A DNA stretch of 16,628 nucleotides from an uncultured Bacteroidales bacterium (GCA_946405045.1 CAMJFV010000014.1:1-16628), one strand, 5' to 3'. Shown: positions 1 through 8,276, numbered from the stretch's first letter. Program-made: numbers and translations. The notes: generated from the sequence alone by a model not told the origin.

Positions 1-1
1 A

Positions 2-3000
2 TTGTATGCATTTGACACATGGTGGAACACATTTGCTCCAATATACAAAAACTATTTCTCAGCATTAATCAACAATTACATGTTTGATATGTATGCAATT
101 GATGATATGGAAATGCCATTGCATTTCGGAGCCGTCGATGTTGGCACCGAGACACCTATGTTTGCAGTGTTGACAATCCCGAAAACAGATGCGCATGTGA
201 CGGTACCTTCTCAAATTGCTCCGACATCTGATAACGTAACATTGCTGTTCCGACCAATCTATGACCAAGGTGATGTTGTCACATTACATCCTATCTGTAA
301 TTATGCATTCTTTGATGGAACTGATTTGACTGTTGATGGTTCAACTGTCACTATGAAATTCTATTATAAGAATGGATCTGAAGTAAGCGGTGTGGTTGAC
401 ACTGGACTTGTGTTAAAGTTCAAGAAAGTATCATCGTCATCAGATATCATGAACAGTGTTTCGCAATATATCGGATGCCAAACAATTCCGCTAGAAGTAC
501 AAAATATTCATGAAACGTTCGATGTTCTTCCAGATAAGTCCATTCTGAATGAGAAACATGCACAGTTGCATTATGAACTCCTTGCAGGAAATCATTTCGC
601 CCCTTTGAATTACGACTCTGAATTCATCATGAATTCTCATTCAGGTCCACATGACAAACTATTTCTGAAATGTGATCAGATCAATCGATATGCAATAACG
701 GACATGGGTGGTCAACCAACAACGACATGGTATTTCAAACCATGCCAGGTTAAACATCTTGACATTGAATCTGGTTATATGTATTCACTCGGTAGTGGAT
801 ATTTTGAAGGTCAAACGGTATATGCATATACCGATGATGGTTTATGTGTATTCCCGATGATTATAACCGCGATAGATCATTCGGAAGAACACGGTTTTGT
901 TGAAGCCAAAGTTGATGAATTCAATGCACCATGGTTCCGTACATCAGATTTGTCTGTCATTGAGAAGTATCTTGATGCTGCAACACCAATCACATGTACG
1001 ATTGTTGATGACAACATACGGAATTTTATGGATGAATATTCTGAATATGAAGGTCCGTATTATCCAATTCCACAGGTATCTTCAACAGTTGAAATACCTT
1101 CCGAATGGAATGACGTGTATACCTTACCGGGAGATCCGATATATGTTGTCAGTAACTCAGAATATGTCTATACCAGATTGAACTGGATGTTCAATGACGA
1201 GATTCCAAACCGTATAGATGGAACGATCAATCCGTTACATCACTTTGTATACCTTGGTGACATTGCAATCAACGATGTTGCCCGTTCAGCAAATCTAAAG
1301 TTACTGTATCATGACTTTGATTCTTACACAACACCTGAAAAGTATCCGGTGTTGAGAGAAGAACCTGATGATCATTATGTTTGGAAACAAGAGCATGAAA
1401 CGTTTAACAAACAAATCTCGAAAGCAATGAATAACATTGCAACTCTCAAAGAAGAACGTGAACGTGTATTGGCCGAATATCAAGAAATGCTACATCCGCA
1501 TGTTTTGAAATATTCAACCGTGATGATCAGACCTGGCGCGAAATCCGGTAGTGAACTAATCCCAGAAAAACACTGGCAAGTTGTATGGTATGTCGATGAG
1601 ATTCTTGATAATCCACTTCGTGTCAAGCTTTCATACACTGATGATCCAGTTCCTGAGATTGGTGATACTGTATTCATCAAACCAGAAGCCGAAATCATTG
1701 AAACTCATCCAGAATATGCAACGTATGTATGGACGGTTTCTAATGTCGATTTGAATTCAATCAGTATTCGGACACAACAAAACGGTTCTATGATCGAAAC
1801 GATAATTGACATATCATTGTTGATTCATGTCGTTGCAGACTCTGATGATCCATCCGGCTATAAAGAAGGATACCAGTATGTCATTTACCAGAATCCGCCG
1901 TACATCATAAATGAAGAAGACGTCATAATTGTACAACGTGATTTCCGTAGAAAAGAACGTGCGATCAAGCTTCATATCGAAGCGATCAACCGTGACATCG
2001 AATACTGGGAAGCGTTCATCAAACGAATGACATTATATGATACCGAACTGGAGACTCCGACGAAGTGGTATAATGTAAACTCGTATGATGCTGCGATGGT
2101 ATACATTGATAATGGCCGTGCTCGAATGGTTCCTACTCGAAAAACTGCATTACGTGATATTGTGATCGGAAATGCTCAACTTCGTCTATATGACTGGGAA
2201 CACAAACGTTGGTTAACGCCGAGCGAGTACCTGTTCACAATTCAGGGTTATGATAACAGACATGACGTTTATGGTGATTATTCATCACCACGTGTTCATG
2301 ATACATTGAACATCAGACTGCTTGACCCAACTTTGAATTCAAAGAAGATTCTGGTATACATGACATATGATGACAGTACTCCATGGGCTGATATCACACC
2401 TGGTTCAATGGATTGCAAAGTAACGTTTAAACCAGTGATGGTATTGAACCCAGTTGATGAAGTCAGTGATATGTATCATAGAATTCGAGTCAGAAAGCAT
2501 TATGACGAATCAGAGACCTACCGTTTGATCAACTTGGAATCAACACCGGCTGATTTTCCTATAGAGGGTGGCATCATGTTGACAAGACCTGATAGATCCG
2601 GATTATACAAATACGGTTCTCCAATCAGATTTTGTGATATGAAGGTTTTGACTAACAATAGTGAACTGACTTATGCTGACTTCGATATCTACATGAGAAA
2701 TCCGATGAATCATGCTGAAGTCCCAATGTATCATACTGATCGAGAATACAATGTATCAATCATTGTTGATATTGATGGATTTGAACCAAATCATCACGTT
2801 TTGATGGTATCTGTTAAAAACGATGATGTCTCTGAGTTCAACGGTGTATCATCCAATATCATGTTCGAAGGCATCACTGCATCAAACGACGGTTCTGATA
2901 TCATTACTATTACATCATCAACACTTCCAAACGGTGTAAATGGAACATTCATATGTACTGTGATACCAGATGGAACTTCACCAATGTCCGGTGGATTGTT

Positions 3001-4627
3001 ATCAATTGCTGTAACCGAAACACAAAAACCTTCCCCATTAACAGAGACCAAATATAAGATTCGAGATGCTTCTCCATCGAACAGTGGTACAGGCTATTCC
3101 GAAAACTATATACGATTGATGTTATTGGATTCGACGTTATCGAAAGAAGTATTCAAAACAGTCAGTGATGATGAAGGTCACGTGATCAGTGTCAGAAATC
3201 TGCTTAATGACGGATATACTCCTGGAATGTATCCACTCGGTCCAGACGGAGAACTCGTCTCTATCGATTATGAATCAACTCCAACATGGTCGGGTGAAAA
3301 TATTTCAACAGTTGTTGTTGATGGATCAGATGCTGTTGGATTAACACTCAATGTATCAGATCTATCGATTCAGACAATTGAAGATTATCGGACGACAAAC
3401 TGGGTGAATCTATTCCACGACCAAGATCATGGTGGTGTAGCATACAAAATTATCCCCAAACAGATCATCCTCGTTCCAAAGGATCCGACATTCAATGTTT
3501 TGAATATTACGGAAATCCGTCTGAAGAATCAGTATATACTAGATTCGGATGGTTCTGATGATATCAAGAGTGATGCTTTGAACGCTCCATTCACGTATTA
3601 CTATGATACGAAACATGATGTTCGTTATCCGATTGGAAACGTGTTGAAGAATCGTGCTTCCGAGAGACTTGTCATTGATACAGATACTTCAACAGATGTG
3701 TCAACAATTCGTTCAAATCACATTTCTGTATGCCGGTATGCATCGCATGTTATTCCGCAAGATGGCATCATTGATCTGACAGGATATATTCCAACACCAT
3801 TGTCTCGTGACAGATATGAATTCTGGGTGAATGGTAAGTATGTTGATGACCCCGATATTATCATTCTTTCACCAACGTCATTCCAACTCAGAAACATGAC
3901 ATCATTACACAATCTGGAGGTCATCGAACTGGTAGATGACATTTCAGATACGGAGCTGATGCCAAGGGGTCCTGTATATGTTGATTTGAATGGAAACACG
4001 TATGGATCGTATCATTCAATGCTCATATATAAAGCAAACGTGATTGATCAATCGATCAGATATCAATTCAATCAATCAACAAAGACAAATCTGGATGATT
4101 ATCTTGCATCTGATGTCAGGGCATCTGGCAACAGAGACTATGAACCTGACATCTTGTCGTATGTTCAAATTGATGATGAGGAATCGAACAGTTATGAAGA
4201 GCTGTATCATATTCCGACAATCAATGGACAAACGATATTCCATGCAACCACACAGTCACTTGGTTTGATTGAAATGACAAATAAACATGTGATTGACGAA
4301 ATGGACCGTGTATGGAAGAAAGAAATCCTGAATGGTGTGATTCCAATCACGCATAATGGAAAACTGAAGACACAATCTAAAGCGACACAATTCTTACATG
4401 TGATTCGTCGTGATGATCATTTTGAGATCTATACATCCGGAACATTCGATCGTCCATTTACGTTGTATTTATCTACAACGAAGACTGGAAAGATTCATAA
4501 TGCGACAACCACAATTCGCATCATGCCGATGCTCCGTGCAGGAACTCACGTGATTCTTTCAACCGAGTTTAAAAATCTTTGGGTAATATCAACAGTTCCA
4601 AACACAACACCAGTTCAAATAAAATAA
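2..4627 (+). CDS. Giant phage virion structural protein (5' partial)
   Basis: An open frame of 1541 codons enters from the left edge and ends at TAA (4625-4627). The apparent TTG at position 2 has no visible ribosome binding site, so the gene is taken as truncated at its 5' end. The protein is acidic and rich in Tyr, Asp, Val and Ile, with alternating beta-strand patterns and no signal peptide or membrane segment. Two predicted coiled-coil or helical stretches stand out: residues about 463-495 (HETFNKQISK through LAEYQEML) and about 640-675 (FRRKERAIKLHIEAINRDIE). Near residue 1273 is the pattern EFWVNGKYVDDPD, a beta-hairpin type seen in large phage baseplate or tail proteins. Size, composition and position ahead of fibre genes suggest a tail, baseplate or other virion component of a large phage. 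No catalytic motif was recognised. The structural role is fairly safe; the exact part is not. Confidence 0.75.
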   Translation: MYAFDTWWNTFAPIYKNYFSALINNYMFDMYAIDDMEMPLHFGAVDVGTETPMFAVLTIPKTDAHVTVPSQIAPTSDNVTLLFRPIYDQGDVVTLHPICNYAFFDGTDLTVDGSTVTMKFYYKNGSEVSGVVDTGLVLKFKKVSSSSDIMNSVSQYIGCQTIPLEVQNIHETFDVLPDKSILNEKHAQLHYELLAGNHFAPLNYDSEFIMNSHSGPHDKLFLKCDQINRYAITDMGGQPTTTWYFKPCQVKHLDIESGYMYSLGSGYFEGQTVYAYTDDGLCVFPMIITAIDHSEEHGFVEAKVDEFNAPWFRTSDLSVIEKYLDAATPITCTIVDDNIRNFMDEYSEYEGPYYPIPQVSSTVEIPSEWNDVYTLPGDPIYVVSNSEYVYTRLNWMFNDEIPNRIDGTINPLHHFVYLGDIAINDVARSANLKLLYHDFDSYTTPEKYPVLREEPDDHYVWKQEHETFNKQISKAMNNIATLKEERERVLAEYQEMLHPHVLKYSTVMIRPGAKSGSELIPEKHWQVVWYVDEILDNPLRVKLSYTDDPVPEIGDTVFIKPEAEIIETHPEYATYVWTVSNVDLNSISIRTQQNGSMIETIIDISLLIHVVADSDDPSGYKEGYQYVIYQNPPYIINEEDVIIVQRDFRRKERAIKLHIEAINRDIEYWEAFIKRMTLYDTELETPTKWYNVNSYDAAMVYIDNGRARMVPTRKTALRDIVIGNAQLRLYDWEHKRWLTPSEYLFTIQGYDNRHDVYGDYSSPRVHDTLNIRLLDPTLNSKKILVYMTYDDSTPWADITPGSMDCKVTFKPVMVLNPVDEVSDMYHRIRVRKHYDESETYRLINLESTPADFPIEGGIMLTRPDRSGLYKYGSPIRFCDMKVLTNNSELTYADFDIYMRNPMNHAEVPMYHTDREYNVSIIVDIDGFEPNHHVLMVSVKNDDVSEFNGVSSNIMFEGITASNDGSDIITITSSTLPNGVNGTFICTVIPDGTSPMSGGLLSIAVTETQKPSPLTETKYKIRDASPSNSGTGYSENYIRLMLLDSTLSKEVFKTVSDDEGHVISVRNLLNDGYTPGMYPLGPDGELVSIDYESTPTWSGENISTVVVDGSDAVGLTLNVSDLSIQTIEDYRTTNWVNLFHDQDHGGVAYKIIPKQIILVPKDPTFNVLNITEIRLKNQYILDSDGSDDIKSDALNAPFTYYYDTKHDVRYPIGNVLKNRASERLVIDTDTSTDVSTIRSNHISVCRYASHVIPQDGIIDLTGYIPTPLSRDRYEFWVNGKYVDDPDIIILSPTSFQLRNMTSLHNLEVIELVDDISDTELMPRGPVYVDLNGNTYGSYHSMLIYKANVIDQSIRYQFNQSTKTNLDDYLASDVRASGNRDYEPDILSYVQIDDEESNSYEELYHIPTINGQTIFHATTQSLGLIEMTNKHVIDEMDRVWKKEILNGVIPITHNGKLKTQSKATQFLHVIRRDDHFEIYTSGTFDRPFTLYLSTTKTGKIHNATTTIRIMPMLRAGTHVILSTEFKNLWVISTVPNTTPVQIK

Positions 4628-4671
4628 TAGAAAGGGAGGGTGGGGCTTTCGCCCCACCCCTTTTCTATAAT
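4627..4671. terminator. GC-rich terminator hairpin, family member 1
   Basis: Just after the stop of the giant virion gene lies a perfect 9-bp stem, GGGTGGGGC (4638-4646) and GCCCCACCC (4651-4659), with loop TTTC, followed by C and TTTT (4661-4664). The flanks extend the pairing imperfectly (ATAGAAAGG against CCTTTTCTAT), so the hairpin could work in both directions. Read on the minus strand the loop is C-GAAA-G, a stable GNRA tetraloop. The GTGGGGC/GCCCCAC core recurs in the hairpins at 11606 and 16246. It would separate the plus-strand transcript from the minus-strand unit that converges on it. Confidence 0.85.
4666..4671 (+). promoter_or_regulatory. Possible -10 box (TATAAT)
   Basis: A perfect TATAAT sits in the 3' flank of the terminator, about 12 bases before the first helix of the structured element. 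No -35 box is visible 16-18 bases upstream, because that space is the GC-rich hairpin. It could start a plus-strand RNA across the structured region, or it may be chance in an AT-rich flank. Confidence 0.25.
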
Positions 4672-4736
4672 GATGAAGAAATTCGGACTCTGCTCTGTAG
4701 AGTCCTGGCATAGATTGTCCATGCTTATTTTAGGGT

Positions 4737-4788
4737 AAAAAAAAAATCGGAGGCCCGGGGTGGTGAACAGGAAACAACACCACCCCGG
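4737..4788 (-). terminator. Possible minus-strand terminator (11-bp stem plus T10)
   Basis: Stem 4755-4765/4778-4788 has 11 perfect pairs and a 12-base loop. On the minus strand it is followed by eight bases (GCCTCCGA) and then ten T. The eight-base gap is longer than in a textbook intrinsic terminator, so it may end transcription inefficiently or serve as a structural element only. It would end the minus-strand operon and the structured 3' region after it. Confidence 0.45.
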
Positions 4789-4922
4789 TAATGAAAACAA
4801 ACCCAATACTGAGCGAAGCGCCAGAGACTCAGTACGGGTAAAGATAATGTCTAGGTTCCCAGGTAGGAGTTGGGGTCCTACCTGGGTTATGCCCTTGTCC
4901 AAGGAGTAAGTCCAAGAGCGAA

Positions 4923-4989
4923 CGTGTCTGTGATGTTTGTTGAAGACGTGGTGACTGGCCACCCGATCCTACACAGACACGCGGATCGG
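4923..4989. other. H-type pseudoknot candidate
   Basis: Helix 1 is CGTGTCTGTG (4923-4932) with CACAGACACG (4972-4981). Helix 2 is CCGATCC (4963-4969) with GGATCGG (4983-4989). The joins are two bases (4970-4971) and one base (4982), allowing near coaxial stacking. A small internal hairpin, GTGG (4948-4951) with CCAC (4959-4962), fits inside the long loop. On the minus strand helix 2 begins one base after the TAA of the 390-aa gene. Helix 2 could instead form a simple hairpin that excludes helix 1, a possible switch. Confidence 0.55.
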
Positions 4990-4990
4990 C

Positions 4991-6163
4991 TTATAAATTA
5001 GGGTTGTTCTGTCGAATGAGATTTAAGATATTCTGCTCGATTGCAGCAGCTTCTTTACTATCTTCCAAGGATGTTGATAGCACAAACTTCTCAGGTTCTT
5101 TTGTGGTTCCGCTGAGCAATGCCGGGAAGTCCCGCATACTCTGACCGAGGACCTGATTCAGTCCATTATTATTCGCCGCCTGGAATGCTGCGATCACATC
5201 ATTAACCGGATTTCGTTTAATACCCTTGACGATGTCATAGTAGGCTTCTGCAGCACCCGGTTGATCCCAGTTGATCGTGAAGTTCGGCGGTTGTTTATCA
5301 CCACCAAACCATGATGCGCTAGGCGGCATGACATACCGATTGTACATTGTAGAAGATGCTTTGAGCATGAGCGAGATTGGAGTATTCCAGCCGGCATTAT
5401 GCATTTTAACATAATGATCATACTCAGCACGAGATATGACATCGGTCGGCATCGAGACACCTTCCGTGCTTCTCTTGCGTTTCTTCTTCGGCTTTGCCTC
5501 ATCCTCATCAATCAGCTGTACATCACCCGTTACGATACCGGCGAGGATTTTCGGATCAGTGATTTGTTTGTCGAATCCAACGAACAATGTCGGAATGTCA
5601 CCAAACTTATATTTGATATCACCTCTCCGAAATGCTTCGAGTGCCTCTTTATAAGACATCCACGGATAATGGTGTTTCAGAGAATACTCAATTGCATCAC
5701 GAATGATGTTCATTGCGTTTCGATAATCTTCTTGGTGATAATATACTTTACCAAGAGACTCGAGACGCTTCTTAATCATTGCCTCTTCTGCGTTTGCAGC
5801 AAGCGTTTCTTCCGAAATGTTATATGAAGCATTTGGATCATTTCGGACATACATGACTGCACATCCATCATGAATCTCTGCGAGTTCCTCATCTGATAAC
5901 TCGAGCTCAAGGACATTTCGAGATCGAGCTTTTCGTCGCTCTTCCTCGATTTTATTCATGACGGATTTATGTTTATTGATTTCAGCCTGATAATCATCAT
6001 CCCATTCACCGTCGTCATCGACCATATGCTGCAGCTCTTTTCTTCGAAGATTAACCTCAGCTTCAAGGTCCGATGTCATCATCGGAAGAATGCCTTTGTC
6101 AATCTTTTCGATCAGATCATCCAGCTGCTGAACGGAATAATTATACTTAATTTGATCGGCCAT
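4991..6163 (-). CDS. Unrecognised acidic/helical protein, 390 aa
   Basis: Second gene of the minus-strand pair, ending in TAA at 4993-4991. An ATG also exists at 6172, but it touches the ribosome binding site AAGGAGGA (6180-6173); the ATG at 6163 lies nine bases beyond it and gives MADQIKYNYS, so it is preferred. The N-terminal part (about 8-85) is charged and helical, likely coiled coil, with an acidic cluster DDDGEWDDDY near 50. A middle helical part (about 120-185) follows, then a highly basic stretch KPKKKRKRS at 224-232 that looks like a flexible linker, and a C-terminal part rich in Asn, Ala and Gln. There is no signal peptide, membrane helix or recognised enzyme motif. It could be a scaffold, a chaperone, or an RNA- or DNA-binding protein; the basic patch and the adjoining structured element make nucleic-acid binding worth testing, but this is inference. 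Confidence 0.8.
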   Translation of the reverse strand: MADQIKYNYSVQQLDDLIEKIDKGILPMMTSDLEAEVNLRRKELQHMVDDDGEWDDDYQAEINKHKSVMNKIEEERRKARSRNVLELELSDEELAEIHDGCAVMYVRNDPNASYNISEETLAANAEEAMIKKRLESLGKVYYHQEDYRNAMNIIRDAIEYSLKHHYPWMSYKEALEAFRRGDIKYKFGDIPTLFVGFDKQITDPKILAGIVTGDVQLIDEDEAKPKKKRKRSTEGVSMPTDVISRAEYDHYVKMHNAGWNTPISLMLKASSTMYNRYVMPPSASWFGGDKQPPNFTINWDQPGAAEAYYDIVKGIKRNPVNDVIAAFQAANNNGLNQVLGQSMRDFPALLSGTTKEPEKFVLSTSLEDSKEAAAIEQNILNLIRQNNPNL

Positions 6164-6172
6164 TGCGATCAT

Positions 6173-6180
6173 TCCTCCTT
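6173..6180 (-). promoter_or_regulatory. Ribosome binding site deciding the start of the 390-aa gene
   Basis: AAGGAGGA on the minus strand overlaps the TAA stop (6181-6179) of the upstream gene. The spacing of nine bases to the ATG at 6163, against none to the ATG at 6172, decides the start. The overlap suggests translational coupling of the two genes. Confidence 0.8.
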
Positions 6181-6820
6181 ATGCTGTTAGCGCATCCATG
6201 AATTCTCTCACCCTGAGTATGTTGTATTCCCACGGGATCGTCAATGTACATGTGTTATATTCGTATACATATGACGCTCCGTGTATACGCCATGCAATAT
6301 TACCATCTTCTGTCTTATATTTCTCATACGACCCATCCGTATGGAACGGTGGCAGTGATGCCTTTGTTTCAGGCAGGTTCGCCGGTGATGGAACAATTTT
6401 GTCAAACAAATAACCCGAGATGTCTTTTGGGAATGATACCTTCTTTAGTCCATAATCGTCGATCAATTCTTGCAGCTCTTCAGATCTGAAGAATGCGTAA
6501 GTCGTTTCAACAGATCTACCTTCAGAGATACAGATTGTTCCATTGATACCAGAACCGGTGTCAAGAAATATCTTTGAATCGGTATAGTATCCATGGACAT
6601 ATTTGCGGATCTGCACAGCATTCACTTTATGGACGAGGTGATCTTCATGTTTAGATCTATCAACGTTCATAATGTTTACTATGAACTTGATGGCATCTTT
6701 TTCAACTGTCACCATCTCGTTCATTGCAACGGATTCCCGAAAAATTGATACACGCCAACCTTTGGCATTCATAGATGTCACATCAGACACCTTCTTCTGA
6801 TTGATTCTGATCCGAATCAT
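6179..6820 (-). CDS. Unrecognised protein, 213 aa, first gene of the minus-strand operon
   Basis: The frame opens as far up as 6877, but GGAAAGGAT (6839-6831) stands about ten bases before the ATG at 6820, giving MIRIRINQKK and 213 residues; the ATG at 6832 has no spacing to that site. The protein mixes beta and alpha patterns, with an N-terminal beta-rich half (residues about 1-95, including KIFLDTGSGINGT) and a conserved-looking end (ITYEYNTCTLTIPWEYN-like pattern near 185-200) before a helical tail. There is no signal peptide, membrane segment or recognised catalytic motif. Its stop overlaps the ribosome binding site of the 390-aa gene, so the two are co-transcribed. Its opposite orientation within a structural block suggests separate regulation or an acquired cargo pair. 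Function is unknown. Confidence 0.78.
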   Translation of the reverse strand: MIRIRINQKKVSDVTSMNAKGWRVSIFRESVAMNEMVTVEKDAIKFIVNIMNVDRSKHEDHLVHKVNAVQIRKYVHGYYTDSKIFLDTGSGINGTICISEGRSVETTYAFFRSEELQELIDDYGLKKVSFPKDISGYLFDKIVPSPANLPETKASLPPFHTDGSYEKYKTEDGNIAWRIHGASYVYEYNTCTLTIPWEYNILRVREFMDALTA

Positions 6821-6830
6821 AATGTTTACC

Positions 6831-6839
6831 ATCCTTTCC
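6831..6839 (-). promoter_or_regulatory. Ribosome binding site deciding the start of the 213-aa gene
   Basis: GGAAAGGAT on the minus strand lies ten bases before the ATG at 6820. It rules out the longer starts at 6877 and 6832. Confidence 0.65.
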
Positions 6840-6872
6840 GAATACGAACTGTGATATTGGTTCTCCGTATTC
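6840..6872. promoter_or_regulatory. Inverted repeat beside the minus-strand operon's ribosome binding site
   Basis: GAATAC-GAAC (6840-6849) pairs with GTTC (6860-6863) and, after a 3-base bulge, GTATTC (6867-6872): ten pairs around a ten-base loop. It borders the ribosome binding site of the 213-aa gene directly. It could be an operator or a 5'-leader hairpin controlling the minus-strand pair. The rest of the 169-base divergent region (6821-6989) is AT-rich. It contains TATAAC at 6936-6941 pointing to the plus-strand genes, without a convincing -35 box, and no clear promoter for the minus strand. Confidence 0.4.
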
Positions 6873-6989
6873 ACCAAAATGATATATGCATTTAAAGAAG
6901 AAAAATATATGGAAACCGCATTGTAACTGCCGGGATATAACAGTCCGACATGTTTACAAAATTATCATCAAGAAAGTGTGGTGAGAAAA

Positions 6990-8270
6990 ATGCCGCAATT
7001 GATTTATGACGAAAATTCATTGGTCAATGGTCAGATGTATAAATATGATAAATGGCTTCATTCCAGAATCAACAAGTATACAGGTTCTGGACGGACACTT
7101 GTCACATACTTTTCGATCAATGATCAGAATACAACAGATTCACTTGGATTGAACGATGCATATCAGATCCTCGGAATCGATTCTCCTTTACGATGGGATG
7201 AAATTGAAGACTTTCCTCTGTTAGGTATGTCGCCGTTGAGTCCCGAAAATGGTACAACTCCATCAACAACCGTTCGCAATTATAATCTATCCGGAGATGC
7301 GTTCATAATCCCCGGTACAATCATGCCAAAAGAAAATGACTTCTTTATTGTGAATCATCTGAAGATGACACATCTGATTCGTGTTACAGAAGTAACACAA
7401 GATGGTCTCAACACAGACGGCTCCTATCGGATTTCATATTCTCTGTTTACAACACAACCGAGTGAAATCGAACAACTTCATCGTCAGGTTGTTGGTCATT
7501 ACAAAACCGATCTTCAAACTGTTGGTGCCGAGGATCTTACACCGGTTATCGGAAAAGAAGATTATGAGCTCCGCAGTAGATTGATCCGTATGGTTGATGA
7601 TATGGTAGAGAATTACATCTCAAACTACTACGATCATACCCATAACTGTTTCGTCCTGCATCTGAACGGCATGGCTCTATTTGATATGTGTGGAAACACA
7701 TTCATGGCAAAACATGGAATCATGATCCGTGATAATGCACATGGTAACATCGTGCTGAACGAGAACAAGATGAATTCCAATATGGCTGATTACTATTACC
7801 AGCGATCCGTTTATAAATGGATTGAACGAGATGCACCGATCCGATATCTCGACCGATTCAAATATAAGCTTGTATCATCATTTGAATTCCAGAATTCGTC
7901 ATTCTATAATTATGGCGATGAAGTTCAAGTAATGATGCCTGGTGATAGTTGGTGTCAAGCACCGGATTGTGAATTCTATTTCCCAGAAGAAGTATATCAG
8001 ATTCTGGAAGCAGAAAACGATGTCAGACATTGTCAAACATGTGACTGCCCGTGTTGTAAGTTCCGAGACACATGTATCCGACACTTCAAACTCAGACGAT
8101 ATGATTACGTGTCAATGATTCACGATTTCATTCATGGAAAGATTCGTTCAATTCATGATTTGTCATTGTACACCGGTGATCAATTATTTGATAATTCGAT
8201 GTCAAAAGAAGTTTTTCTGTGGACGCCAATTATCATCTATATTATCAAACAAACACTCAAAATCAAATAA
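6990..8270 (+). CDS. Virion protein with C-terminal Cys cluster, 426 aa
   Basis: The frame allows GTG at 6978, but ATG at 6990 follows GGTGAG (6980-6985) at a short spacing and gives MPQLIYDENS. The N-terminal 80 residues are rich in aromatic and polar residues (NTTDSLGLNDAYQILGIDSP, then WDEIEDFPLLG). Residues 80-150 look beta-rich and 190-290 mixed. Near the C-terminus lies a Cys/His cluster, HCQTCDCPCCKFRDTC (residues 347-362), preceded by Cys322 and Cys327 and followed by His365: a probable metal or Fe-S site. The last 20 residues are hydrophobic (PIIIYIIKQTL) and end in lysines. It starts the plus-strand block leading to the fibre and hydrolase genes, so it is probably a tail, neck or baseplate protein. 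The exact family was not recognised. Confidence 0.7.
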   Translation: MPQLIYDENSLVNGQMYKYDKWLHSRINKYTGSGRTLVTYFSINDQNTTDSLGLNDAYQILGIDSPLRWDEIEDFPLLGMSPLSPENGTTPSTTVRNYNLSGDAFIIPGTIMPKENDFFIVNHLKMTHLIRVTEVTQDGLNTDGSYRISYSLFTTQPSEIEQLHRQVVGHYKTDLQTVGAEDLTPVIGKEDYELRSRLIRMVDDMVENYISNYYDHTHNCFVLHLNGMALFDMCGNTFMAKHGIMIRDNAHGNIVLNENKMNSNMADYYYQRSVYKWIERDAPIRYLDRFKYKLVSSFEFQNSSFYNYGDEVQVMMPGDSWCQAPDCEFYFPEEVYQILEAENDVRHCQTCDCPCCKFRDTCIRHFKLRRYDYVSMIHDFIHGKIRSIHDLSLYTGDQLFDNSMSKEVFLWTPIIIYIIKQTLKIK

Positions 8271-8276
8271 GGAGGG
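8269..8276 (+). promoter_or_regulatory. Strong ribosome binding site of the 417-aa gene
   Basis: AAGGAGGG overlaps the TAA stop of the preceding gene (8268-8270) and lies six bases before the ATG at 8283. It is one of the strongest sites in the window and fits the GC-richer codon choice of the gene it serves. Confidence 0.75.

Larger units (their letters stand above)
4681..4990. ncRNA. Candidate structured noncoding RNA or DNA element with pseudoknot
   Basis: About 310 bases without a credible gene carry an unusual density of perfect Watson-Crick helices: 4685-4691/4699-4705 (7 bp); 4755-4765/4778-4788 (11 bp); 4801-4804/4836-4839 stacked on 4807-4813/4828-4834 (4+7 bp); 4858-4868/4876-4886 (11 bp); 4923-4932/4972-4981 (10 bp). 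CCGATCC (4963-4969), in the loop of the last helix, matches GGATCGG (4983-4989) just outside it, the geometry of an H-type pseudoknot. The second helix followed 8 nt later by ten T on the minus strand (4746-4737) gives that strand a plausible 3' end. The element starts one base after the stop of the minus-strand gene. I do not recognise it as tRNA, tmRNA, RNase P RNA or a known riboswitch. Strand is undecided: minus is favoured by the T run, plus by TATAAT at 4666. A DNA role (origin or packaging site) is the alternative. Confidence 0.6.

Noticed and set aside
4685..4705. 7-bp stem with a 7-base loop resembling an anticodon arm
   Set aside because: No acceptor stem, D arm or T arm with a GTTCRANYC motif can be placed around it.
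4670..4738. 22-codon plus-strand frame MMKKFGLCSV... at the start of the structured region
   Set aside because: No ribosome binding site is present upstream (the preceding bases are the C/T-rich terminator arm), and it overlaps the first helix.
4615..4962. Minus-strand open frame of 115 codons over the gap
   Set aside because: It runs through the terminator and several perfect hairpins, has no ribosome binding site, and its composition (runs of Phe, no protein-like pattern) follows from the hairpin DNA.
5470..5493. PKKKRKR motif as a eukaryotic nuclear localisation signal
   Set aside because: It matches the pattern, but the gene is bacterial-type phage with Gram-positive translation signals; a basic linker or nucleic-acid contact is a simpler reading.
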